Shown in pieces: positions 8,467 through 14,597 of a stretch of DNA of 14,597 bases (position 1 is its first letter; each line of letters starts with the position of its first letter). The stretch is taken from contig JAICMB010000020.1 in assembly GCA_025929455.1 (NCBI GenBank), forward strand, positions 1-14,597, given 5' to 3'. The translations under genes and the position numbers were made by a program. The notes below the pieces were generated by a model. The model was given only the letters and a program-made list of their open reading frames with translations, was not told where the DNA came from and did no database searches. This DNA is from Bryobacteraceae bacterium (lineage in GTDB: Bacteria; Acidobacteriota; Terriglobia; Bryobacterales; Bryobacteraceae).

Positions 8467-8832
8467 ATGCTTCGAATCGTACTCTGCCTCGCGCTCGCCA
8501 TTACTCCCATGCTGGCGCGCGGGCCAATGACAACGTTGACGATCGCTGTGAAGAATGACGAGGGCAAACCCGTGCAGCACGCCAGCGTGATCGTGAAGTT
8601 CATCAAAGGGCACTCCATCGTCAAGCTGGGCAAGAAAATTCGCAAAGAATGGGAGCTGCAAACGAATCTGGAAGGCCTCGCAAAGATTCCTCCCATTCCG
8701 CAGGGCACCATCCGTATTCAAGTGATCGCGAAGAACTACCAGACGTTCGGCAACGACTTCGATGTGGACGAACCCGAGAAGACGATCGAGATCAAACTGA
8801 ACCCGCCGCAGCCGCAGTATTCCGTCCACTGA
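8467..8832 (+). CDS. Small secreted protein with carboxypeptidase-regulatory-like beta-sandwich
   Basis: A 121-residue product. Residues 1-18 look like a signal peptide (LRIVLCLALAITPMLA). The rest is a single beta-sandwich of the carboxypeptidase-regulatory-like/SpaA type: TLTIAVKNDEGKPVQHASV, then a TNLEGLAKI turn, IPQGTIRIQVIAKNYQTF and a final EKTIEIKL strand. Such domains usually bind or scaffold and have no catalytic residues. It starts 3 nt after the ATPase stop and lies 15 nt before the DUF1080 gene, so it belongs to the same operon. It occupies the place where a permease gene would be expected but has no membrane-spanning domain beyond the signal peptide. Family assignment is by sequence pattern; the role is unknown. 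Confidence 0.8.
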   Translation: MLRIVLCLALAITPMLARGPMTTLTIAVKNDEGKPVQHASVIVKFIKGHSIVKLGKKIRKEWELQTNLEGLAKIPPIPQGTIRIQVIAKNYQTFGNDFDVDEPEKTIEIKLNPPQPQYSVH

Positions 8833-8847
8833 GGTAAGATCGCTCTG

Positions 8848-9570
8848 ATGAGCGTTCGACGCCTTTGTGTATTTATCATCTTTGCGGGGACGGCTTTCGC
8901 GCAACACAACGAAGGCCCGCAGCCTACGCCGGTAAATCCGGGCGACGCTACGCACCCGCCCTCCGACGCCGTGGTTCTATTCGATGGCAAGGACTTGAAC
9001 GCCTGGACAACGGAAAAGGGCACACCTTCAAAATGCAAGATTGAAGCGGGTGCAGTAATGGCATGCACCAGCGGCGCCGGGAACATCGTTTCGAAGGAAA
9101 AGTTCCAAGACGCGCAGATTCATCTGGAGTTCAAAGTCCCCAACATGCCCGATGAGCACGGGCAATTGCGCGGCAATAGCGGCGTTTACCTGCAGGGCCA
9201 CTACGAGATCCAGATTCTCGATTCGTATCACAATCCGACGTACGCAAACGGCGTGCTCGGCGCGCTGTACGGACAAGCGCCGCCGCTCGTAAACGCGGCA
9301 CGCCCGCCGGACACTTGGGAGATGTACGACATCGTATTTCACGGACCGCGTTGCGGCGGCGACGGCGCTGTCACTGACCATGGAGTCGTGACCGTGCTTC
9401 TGAATGGCGTCCTGGAACAGGATCACGTCCCTATTCAGAACACCAGCGGCGGTTGCGCGCCAGGGCCGCTGCAGTTGCAGGATCACAGCGGGTTTAAGGG
9501 CGCGCCAGTGACCACGATGCGGTTCCGCAACATTTGGCTGCGGCATCTGCACGAGCGGCCGCAGGCGTGA
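8848..9570 (+). CDS. Secreted DUF1080 (3-keto-disaccharide hydrolase, LamG-like) protein
   Basis: A 240-residue exported protein. Residues 1-18 are a signal peptide ending TAFA. The mature domain shows the DUF1080 pattern: AVVLFDGKDLNAW (41-53), EFKVP (94-98), GNSGVYLQGHYEIQILDS (109-126), YGQAPP (141-146), TWEMYDIVFHGP (156-167), PLQLQDH (207-213) and RFRNIW (225-230). It is a concanavalin-like beta-sandwich. Some members hydrolyse 3-keto sugars; activity here is inferred from the family only. Four cysteines remain in the mature chain (63, 73, 169, 203) and could form disulphides. GAGGT overlapping the previous stop (8831-8835) is a plausible ribosome-binding site. It is the last gene of the plus-strand run; its stop is 3 nt from the stop of the opposing gene. 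Confidence 0.9.
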   Translation: MSVRRLCVFIIFAGTAFAQHNEGPQPTPVNPGDATHPPSDAVVLFDGKDLNAWTTEKGTPSKCKIEAGAVMACTSGAGNIVSKEKFQDAQIHLEFKVPNMPDEHGQLRGNSGVYLQGHYEIQILDSYHNPTYANGVLGALYGQAPPLVNAARPPDTWEMYDIVFHGPRCGGDGAVTDHGVVTVLLNGVLEQDHVPIQNTSGGCAPGPLQLQDHSGFKGAPVTTMRFRNIWLRHLHERPQA

Positions 9571-9573
9571 AAG

Positions 9574-11271
9574 CTACGCTTTTTCCGTAATCGTGATGTA
9601 CTTATCGACCGGCACATCCGTGAGCCGTTGAACCTTGTTGCTCGGTCCGGGCCAGCGAATCTCGAGCGCGTCGATCTTCGTCGCGGTGCCGATGCCTAGT
9701 ACCTCGCGCGGATCGTGCGAGGACAGATAGCTCCCGCCGCTGGTCTTCAGTCGCGAGCGTCTCACGCCGCCCGCAGTCCACGTGAGCCGCGCGCCGACCG
9801 CGTCGCGATTGGATTTCGTGCCCACCAGCTTCACGCCCAGCCAGTGGTTCCCCGCCCCGGCGTTGTTCTTCAGCAGCACCGGCGCACCGCCGTTGTTGGC
9901 GACCAGCAGATCGAGGCGGCCGTCGTTATTGAAGTCGCCCACCGCAAGTCCGCGCGCCGGGAACATGCGCGAGAACGCCGGGCCCGCTTCCGAGCTGACG
10001 TTGTGCAGAACCCCGTTCTGCTGATGAAACAGCAGCAGCGGCTCCTTGTAGCGCACTTGCTGCGAATACTGGTCGATCATGTCGTCGGGGTGCCCGTTGG
10101 CGAGAATCAGATCGACGTTGCCGTCGTTGTCGTAATCGAAAAATTTCAGGCCCCAGCCGCTGAGCAGGCGCGTCGCTTGCGCAACGTTGTTCTTGTGCGC
10201 GACGTCGGTGAAGGTCTCGTTCTTGTTGTTCTGATACAACGAAAACATTTCCTGATCGACGTTCGCGACGAAGAGATCCTGCCACCCGTCGCCGTTCACG
10301 TCGGCGGAATCGACGCCCATGCCCGAGCGCGCCTGGCCGTTATCGCTGAACCCGACTTCCGCCGCGAGCGCGACTTCTTCCCATTTCGTTTTGCCGTTCG
10401 CGGCCGGCCCGCGGTTCATGAACAAGTAATCCTGGACCGTGTCGTTCGCCATGAACAGGTCCATGCGGCCATCGTTATTGATGTCAGTCGCGACTACGCC
10501 GAGCCCCTTGCCGAGCGACTTCTCAATATCGGTGCCCTTCCCTACTTCGCTGAAAGTGCCATCGCCATTGTTGTGAAACAGCAAGCTGGCGGTGGGGCGG
10601 AACACGCGCGGGATGCAATAGTAGTGCCGGCCGAGTTTGTTGTCGCCGCACGACAGGTGCGACGTTTTGCCGTAATCGACAAAACTGCAGACGAACAGGT
10701 CGAGTTTGCCGTCGTTGTCGTAGTCGAACCACACGGCGCTCGTGGTCCAGCCGCTCATCGGCAGGCCGGATTTTTCGGTGACGTCGGTGAACGTACCGTC
10801 GCCGTTGTTGCGGTAGAGAATGCAGCGGCCGTAAGAGGTTACGAAGATATCGGGAAAACCGTCGGCATTGTAGTCGCCGACCGCGACGCCCATGCCGAAG
10901 GTGCCGCCCGCGACACCGGCTTTCTCCGTTACGTCGGTAAACGTGCCATCGCGGTTGTTTTTGTAGAGCGCGTTGCGAATGGGTTTCGGCGGCGTCCAGA
11001 AATCGCTCGGTCCGCTGTTGACCAGATAAATATCCATCCAGCCGTCGTTGTCGTAGTCGAGAAACGCGCAGCCGGGGCCCATCGTCTCCGGCAAGTAGCG
11101 CATCTCCGACATGGCGTTGCTGTGCGTCCACGCGATGCCGCTTGTCGACGGCGGGATTTCCTCGAAAATCGGAGCCGCGGCCAACGTGCTTGCGATCACG
11201 CGCCGGTCGAGCAATGCGCCTGCCAGCAGCGCCCCCGATGTCCCCAGGAATTGACGGCGGTTGAATCTCAT
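9574..11271 (-). CDS. Tat-exported CRTAC1-type protein: FG-GAP/VCBS seven-bladed propeller plus ASPIC/UnbV domain
   Basis: A 565-residue protein from ATG 11271; a TTG at 11277 would add two residues. The N-terminus [17 protein letters not shown] is a twin-arginine signal, so it is exported folded, fitting a Ca-loaded propeller. Seven calcium-loop motifs of the form DxDxDG begin near residues 72 (DYDNDGWMD), 133, 183, 263, 324, 379 and 446 (DFNNDGRLD), giving a seven-bladed integrin-like propeller. Residues about 478-550 are the ASPIC/UnbV domain ([26 protein letters not shown]). The family is common in Acidobacteriota and Planctomycetes, but no biochemical role is established. It is the last gene of the minus-strand run; its start is 6 nt after the previous gene's stop. 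There is no terminator between it and the opposing gene. Confidence 0.93.
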   Translation of the reverse strand: MRFNRRQFLGTSGALLAGALLDRRVIASTLAAAPIFEEIPPSTSGIAWTHSNAMSEMRYLPETMGPGCAFLDYDNDGWMDIYLVNSGPSDFWTPPKPIRNALYKNNRDGTFTDVTEKAGVAGGTFGMGVAVGDYNADGFPDIFVTSYGRCILYRNNGDGTFTDVTEKSGLPMSGWTTSAVWFDYDNDGKLDLFVCSFVDYGKTSHLSCGDNKLGRHYYCIPRVFRPTASLLFHNNGDGTFSEVGKGTDIEKSLGKGLGVVATDINNDGRMDLFMANDTVQDYLFMNRGPAANGKTKWEEVALAAEVGFSDNGQARSGMGVDSADVNGDGWQDLFVANVDQEMFSLYQNNKNETFTDVAHKNNVAQATRLLSGWGLKFFDYDNDGNVDLILANGHPDDMIDQYSQQVRYKEPLLLFHQQNGVLHNVSSEAGPAFSRMFPARGLAVGDFNNDGRLDLLVANNGGAPVLLKNNAGAGNHWLGVKLVGTKSNRDAVGARLTWTAGGVRRSRLKTSGGSYLSSHDPREVLGIGTATKIDALEIRWPGPSNKVQRLTDVPVDKYITITEKA

Positions 11272-11277
11272 TCGCAA

Positions 11278-11644
11278 CTACTCTATCTTGACGTAAGTTT
11301 TTTCCTGCGCGAGTGCGGCGCCCTGCTTAACGGTGGCGCGGATGTTCAGCGATTCGATTGGGGATACCGCGATATACGCGATGCGGCCGGCCGTGGCGGA
11401 GGTGGAAAGCTCCGACGTGCCGCGCGCGATGAGTTTGCCGTCCTGCAGGAAGTCCAATCATTAGCTTCGGTTCCTCTTTATTATCCGGCTGCGGGTAATT
11501 TACGAAGTACGTGGACAGACGCGCGCCGGGACTACTCTTGATCGTGCCGGGGCTGGTCCTCAGCAGATCGAGCATGGTGGTAGAACCGGAAACCGGGGCG
11601 ACGCTCGCGTCGGCAACCGTGCTGAGACCGCGCGTAATGTTCAT
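11278..11644 (-). pseudogene. Small 121-residue gene disrupted by a +1 frameshift (beta-sandwich, VWA-protein C-terminus-like)
   Basis: An ATG at 11644 overlaps the stop of the TPR/deiodinase gene (ATGA). The frame runs MNITRGLSTVADASVAP to PKLM at about 11459, then turns into Arg/His-rich nonsense. One frame over, sensible protein starts exactly there: LDFLQDGKLIARGTSEL ... IRATVKQGAA, ending YVKIE with TAG at 11278-11280. Dropping one A at about 11458 joins the halves into a 121-residue product with the stop 6 nt before the CRTAC1 start. The strand pattern (DGKLIARG, GRIAYIAVSPIE, LNIRATVKQG) is a beta-sandwich and recalls the C-terminal parts of acidobacterial VWFA-related proteins; that likeness is tentative. 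No signal peptide is visible. It may be a decayed remnant or a sequencing error in an intact gene. Confidence 0.65.
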
Positions 11645-13374
11645 GGGTGTGTTGCTGTCCTCTTTTGTGAGTGCGGGAGCGCGGCCGCGAGCGCCGAGAC
11701 GAAATCACGCTCGTTAAAGTCCGCCTGGCTGAGACCGCTCGAATAACGGATGCTGCCGCCGGCGTCCACGATGTAAGCACGGCTCGGCCATGCGCGATAG
11801 GCTTTTTCGGCCGCGCCATCAAGGCCGTCTACGACGGCGGGAAAGGCCATGTGCAGCTTTCGCACGCACAGAGTCGCATACTCGTGCTTCTGCTCCATCG
11901 TGCGGGCGGGCGCCATTTCGATATGTTCGCGGTCGTTGATGGTGCTCTGCCACTGTCCCGCAGCGTGGGCCTCGCGAATGTAGATCAGGATGAAATCCGC
12001 GCGGTCCTTATATTTCGCTGCGAGGCGATTGAGCGCGGGTGCGGCGCCGCGGAAATTCGGGCAAGTGTAGCTGCCGAAGACGAGCACGGCGGGCCGCTGC
12101 GGTGCGGGCGGGATGCGCACGGCGCGCATGCCTTCAGCAGGCGTCAGGGTCAGCACCGGCGCGGTGCGGCCGGCCGGGATGCCGCCGTCGTCGGCCGGTT
12201 CCGTTTTGGGTGCGAGACGGCGAGCGGCGGTGCGTTCACGCCCCGCTTCGATACGCAAGCCCAGCGCCAGGTAGACGGCCGCGAGCCGCTCGTGTGCCAC
12301 GGCGATGTCAGGCCGTTCGCGCAGCACGGCTTCGAGTTCGGTGCGCGCCTCTGTGTTCTTCTTCTCGGCCGATAACGTTTCGCCGAGCGCCAGACGCGCT
12401 TCGACGGAAGCCGGACATACGCGGAGCGCGCGCCGCAACAGCGGTTCGGACTCCGTGTACTTGGCGTGGCGGGTCAGAATTTCCGATAACCGCAGATTCG
12501 CTTCGAAGTCGTTCGCATCCACCGTGAGTTGCTTTTGAAACGCCGCCTCCGCTCCGTCCGCGTCGCCGGTTGTGAGCAGCGCCTGGCCGTAATAGGAATA
12601 CACGCGCGGCAAAGCCGGATTCAGTTCGGCGGCGCGCGCGTACGCTTTCACGGCTTCGGGATAATTCTGCGCGTTGAACAGCACCATGCCGGCGGCGAAA
12701 TTGCCCTCTGCCGATGCGGTGTCGCGCAATAGCGGATCGAGTACTTTCTCGGCGTGCTCGCGTTCTCCGGTGCTCAGCAGCGCCAGGCCGAGCAGGTACG
12801 CGATGGGCTTCTCGGTAGCGGCGGCCGGTTCGAACGGAAGCAGCACATCGCGGGCGCGCGTGGCTTCACCGAGCTGCAAATAACAGTCAGCGGTCAACAG
12901 CGCGATTCGCGCATCGGCGGAACTGTCGGCATGCAGTTTCGCAAAGATCGGCGCGGCTTCCGCGGCGCGTCCCGACTTGTAATATGCCAGCGCCAGGTTT
13001 TGCTGCAGCAGAGGACGCACTTGCTCGGGCGCGGCCTTAAGCGCGGCTTCGTACTCGGGGATGGCCTCATCGAAACGTCCCAGCCCCGCCAGCGCCGCCC
13101 CGAGATTCGATCGCGCCGGAACGTTGTCGGGCGCGAGCACGAGGCACTGCCTATACAGTTCGACCGCTCCCGCCAGATCGCCCGTGCGCTGACGGTCAAC
13201 GCCGGCACGGTAGAGAGAGCCGATATCTTGGGCAGAAGCCCGGCCGGCGCACAGAGCCAAGACTAGACAGAAAGCGATTTGGTGCAGGTGCGGAGGGGGC
13301 CGATTAAAAATCGGCCGCCGGTTGACAACCTGCCCCACGCGGTCGTCGTTGGGACCTTCCGACACGGTGGTCAT
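11641..13374 (-). CDS. Exported TPR protein with C-terminal iodothyronine-deiodinase-like thioredoxin-fold domain
   Basis: A 577-residue fusion. Residues 32-48 are a signal-peptide core (QIAFCLVLALCAGRASA), preceded by an unusually long basic leader of about 30 residues. Residues 50-390 hold about nine or ten TPR units (GRFDEAIPEYEAALKAAPE, NYPEAVKAYARAAELNP). Residues 404-565 match the deiodinase-like thioredoxin fold: VFGSYTCPNFR with the active-site residue at C438, IYIREAH (464-470), and YRAWPSRAYIV (526-536). Animal deiodinases have selenocysteine at the active position. Here the codon is TGC, so it is a cysteine form, and deiodination should not be assumed; a thiol redox role is likelier. 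The ATG at 13374 is 1 nt past the cytochrome stop and has no Shine-Dalgarno. The leader DNA contains a double palindrome, so the true start may lie downstream. Confidence 0.88.
   Translation of the reverse strand: MTTVSEGPNDDRVGQVVNRRPIFNRPPPHLHQIAFCLVLALCAGRASAQDIGSLYRAGVDRQRTGDLAGAVELYRQCLVLAPDNVPARSNLGAALAGLGRFDEAIPEYEAALKAAPEQVRPLLQQNLALAYYKSGRAAEAAPIFAKLHADSSADARIALLTADCYLQLGEATRARDVLLPFEPAAATEKPIAYLLGLALLSTGEREHAEKVLDPLLRDTASAEGNFAAGMVLFNAQNYPEAVKAYARAAELNPALPRVYSYYGQALLTTGDADGAEAAFQKQLTVDANDFEANLRLSEILTRHAKYTESEPLLRRALRVCPASVEARLALGETLSAEKKNTEARTELEAVLRERPDIAVAHERLAAVYLALGLRIEAGRERTAARRLAPKTEPADDGGIPAGRTAPVLTLTPAEGMRAVRIPPAPQRPAVLVFGSYTCPNFRGAAPALNRLAAKYKDRADFILIYIREAHAAGQWQSTINDREHIEMAPARTMEQKHEYATLCVRKLHMAFPAVVDGLDGAAEKAYRAWPSRAYIVDAGGSIRYSSGLSQADFNERDFVSALAAALPHSQKRTATHP
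13298..13330. repeat. Double palindrome inside the leader of the TPR/deiodinase gene, REP-like
   Basis: On the plus strand GGCCGATT-AAA-AATCGGCC (13298-13316) is a perfect 8-bp stem with a 3-nt loop. Three bases later GGTTG-A-CAACC (13320-13330) is a perfect 5-bp inverted repeat. Both fall in the first 30 codons of the TPR/deiodinase frame, before its signal-peptide core, where they encode the odd stretch VVNRRPIFNRP. The paired-hairpin form recalls dispersed extragenic palindromes; a regulator-binding site or an mRNA hairpin near the start are other readings. Confidence 0.5.
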
Positions 13375-13375
13375 A

Positions 13376-14407
13376 TCAGTTCGGGTAGGGAGCGCCGGCT
13401 CGCGCGACGCGGATCTGATGGTCGCTAAAGGTGACGTGCGCGCCCGGCATCCGCACTTTCGGCATGTGGCACGACGTGCAACTGGCGGCGGCTACTTTGC
13501 ACAGATGTTTCGCACCCGCCCCTGCCGCCTTGGCCCTGTGGCAGGCCGTGCACTTGCTGTCGTAATAGGCGGTGTCGCGCACTACCTCAGCGTGCGGATC
13601 GTGACAGGCCGTGCAGCTTATACGTGGGTCGGCCGCATCGTAGCATTTGCTGTTGGTCAGGCGGTACGGCTGGAAGCGGACATTGCCGGGTCCGCGCGGG
13701 CCATTCATTGCGATAAACGACCAGGTGCGATGACATTGCCCGCAAAAGTCCGACATCTCTTCCGTCGATAATTTGGCGAGCTTCGGCATTTGCGCGTGTT
13801 TGGCGTCGCCGGCCTGTATGGCGCGCGCGTGTTCGAGGGCTGTCGTATGGCACCGTTCGCAGGCAACGCCGGGGTGCAGCGTTTCAACGGTCAGTTTGCC
13901 GTCGTGAACCGCGTTGGTGGCGTGGCAATCGAAGCAATCGCGCGCGTCGACGGGAGCCATTTCGCGGCCTGCGGCTTCCATAAGCCCCGCGGGCTTCTTG
14001 CCTTGTGCGCCCATCGTGATATCGAGGCCGTCGATGCCTTTATAAAAGCTCACGCGGCTTTCGTACCATTTGCCATCGCGTTGGAACACATAAGTCTGGC
14101 CCGCCGTGCCCAGGCCAAAGGCCCAGGCGATCGGAACCGTTAACGTCTGCGTGCCGCCGGTCACGGTGTAGATGCTGCGGTCGCCATCGCGAGCGATGCT
14201 GTAGCGAAACTCGCCGCTTTCAAAAGCGAGTTTTGGATGCGAGCGGAGAATGTCGCAGCCCGCGACGGTTTCAAGCGCCCGCGCCATGGAGGTGCTCGCC
14301 TGGTGCAACGATTGCCGCTGATGGCAGAGCGAGCATTTTGGGCTCTGCGCCGCGATCGTCGCCGCATGTGCCGCGGCAACGGCGAGCATGGCGGCGCAGA
14401 ACTTCAT
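13376..14407 (-). CDS. Exported seven-haem cytochrome c (cytochrome c554-like)
   Basis: A 343-residue exported protein with signal peptide MKFCAAMLAVAAAHAATIAA. Seven CxxCH haem c sites are visible at C25 (CSLCH), C158 (CFDCH), C183 (CERCH), C222 (CGQCH), C265 (CTACH), C286 (CTACH) and C310 (CTSCH). The first is separated from the others by a beta-rich stretch of about 130 residues (FRYSIARDGDRSIYTVTGG ... GKWYESRVSFYKG). The tail CTSCHMPKVRMPGAHVTFSDHQIR is typical of cytochrome c554/multihaem proteins that occur next to TPR proteins; its histidines may act as distal ligands. The start is supported by GGAG at 14413-14416, 5 nt upstream, and by an ATGA overlap with the preceding gene. A role in periplasmic electron transfer is expected; the partner is unknown, though the redox-type domain in the next gene is an obvious candidate. 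Confidence 0.93.
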   Translation of the reverse strand: MKFCAAMLAVAAAHAATIAAQSPKCSLCHQRQSLHQASTSMARALETVAGCDILRSHPKLAFESGEFRYSIARDGDRSIYTVTGGTQTLTVPIAWAFGLGTAGQTYVFQRDGKWYESRVSFYKGIDGLDITMGAQGKKPAGLMEAAGREMAPVDARDCFDCHATNAVHDGKLTVETLHPGVACERCHTTALEHARAIQAGDAKHAQMPKLAKLSTEEMSDFCGQCHRTWSFIAMNGPRGPGNVRFQPYRLTNSKCYDAADPRISCTACHDPHAEVVRDTAYYDSKCTACHRAKAAGAGAKHLCKVAAASCTSCHMPKVRMPGAHVTFSDHQIRVARAGAPYPN

Positions 14408-14597
14408 TGCGTCTCCACCGGCGCTTCGCCCATCTTTTTCAAACGGAGGAATTCGGCCCGCTGCTCGGCGGCCCTTTTGGACTGCCCGGCCTTGGCGTCC
14501 GCCGGCGCCAGCGCGACACGGTTTGGCGGGCTGCCGGGGGCCAGCTTTGCGGCGAGTTGCAGCTCCTTTATGCCGTTCTGAACATCGCCCGCACCCA
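14404..14597 (-). CDS. C-terminal end of a TPR protein (partial, cut by the window edge)
   Basis: The minus-strand frame is open from the window edge to a TGA at 14404-14406, which overlaps the ATG of the cytochrome gene (ATGA). The readable 63 residues include DVQNGIKELQLAAKLAPGSP and RAAEQRAEFLRLKKMGEAP, and end VETQ. The first part is a canonical TPR helix pair (the ELxLAxKLAPxSP pattern) and the end is a typical capping helix. The overlap suggests the TPR protein and the cytochrome are translated together. The upstream domains lie outside the window, so the protein's full nature is unknown. Confidence 0.75.
   Translation of the reverse strand, partial: GAGDVQNGIKELQLAAKLAPGSPPNRVALAPADAKAGQSKRAAEQRAEFLRLKKMGEAPVETQ

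Noticed and set aside
7747..8955. A 402-residue minus-strand open frame across the ATPase and small secreted genes
   Set aside because: It is the shadow of an ABC ATPase with all motifs intact. Its product is Arg/Asp/Val-rich low-information sequence crossing two real genes.
9570..9582. Small hairpin AAAGC-TAC-GCTTT with a short T-run, as a bidirectional terminator
   Set aside because: The stem is only 5 bp and AT-rich, with a 3-nt loop, and it includes the stop codons. That is too weak to call.
9715..11541. A 608-residue plus-strand open frame opposite the CRTAC1 gene
   Set aside because: It is antisense to a gene with clear Tat signal, seven Ca-loop motifs and an ASPIC domain. The repeated Asp-Asn-Asp codons read backwards as Val/Ile runs and keep the frame open. 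The translation is Arg/Val-rich with no family pattern.
12055..12067. Possible selenocysteine site in the deiodinase-like domain
   Set aside because: The active-site codon is TGC (Cys), not TGA, and the frame needs no recoding.

Overview
The window looks like chromosomal DNA of an Acidobacteriota bacterium, most likely from the Solibacter/Bryobacter group. The evidence is high GC with dense genes and a family set typical of that group: a secreted NHL-repeat protein with a TIGR03437 ('Solibacter C-terminal') domain, a Tat-exported CRTAC1-type FG-GAP/ASPIC-UnbV protein, a TPR protein fused to an iodothyronine-deiodinase-like domain, a multihaem cytochrome, a DUF1080 (3-keto-disaccharide hydrolase) protein, and a winged-helix/serine-threonine kinase/TPR protein. 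No tRNA, rRNA, CRISPR array, insertion sequence or phage gene was seen. Genus-level placement is inference from gene content.

Layout. (1) Minus strand, 105-2978: a membrane protein joining an OmpR-type DNA-binding domain, a Ser/Thr kinase, one transmembrane helix and TPR repeats. An in-frame TAA at 726-728 cuts it, and the coding frame continues unshifted to 105. (2) Plus strand, 2999-6046: a 1015-residue secreted NHL beta-propeller protein, divergent from the kinase with only 20 bp between the called starts. A symmetric -10 element at 2943-2949 could serve both strands. (3) 6047-6298: an intergenic region holding a cluster of three hairpins. (4) Plus strand, 6299-9570: a four-gene run of periplasmic adaptor (MacA/HlyD-like), MacB/LolD-type ABC ATPase, a small secreted beta-sandwich protein and a secreted DUF1080 protein. 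The expected FtsX/MacB-type permease is not in the window. (5) Minus strand, 14597-9574, read right to left: a tightly packed run that meets region 4 tail to tail 3 nt away. It holds the end of a TPR protein (cut by the window edge), a seven-haem cytochrome c, a TPR plus deiodinase-like fusion, a small frameshifted gene, and the Tat-exported CRTAC1-type propeller.

The minus-strand run at 9574-14597 is the most interesting unit. Its genes overlap or abut (ATGA overlap, 1-nt gap, ATGA overlap, 6-nt gap) and almost all products are predicted to be exported. Together they combine haem electron carriers, a Cys-based thioredoxin-fold redox domain on a TPR scaffold, and a Ca-binding seven-bladed propeller. 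A joint role in extracytoplasmic redox or protein maturation is a hypothesis. Two genes in the window (the kinase and the 121-residue gene) each carry one inactivating lesion that a single base change would repair. These are either real pseudogenes or sequence/assembly errors.
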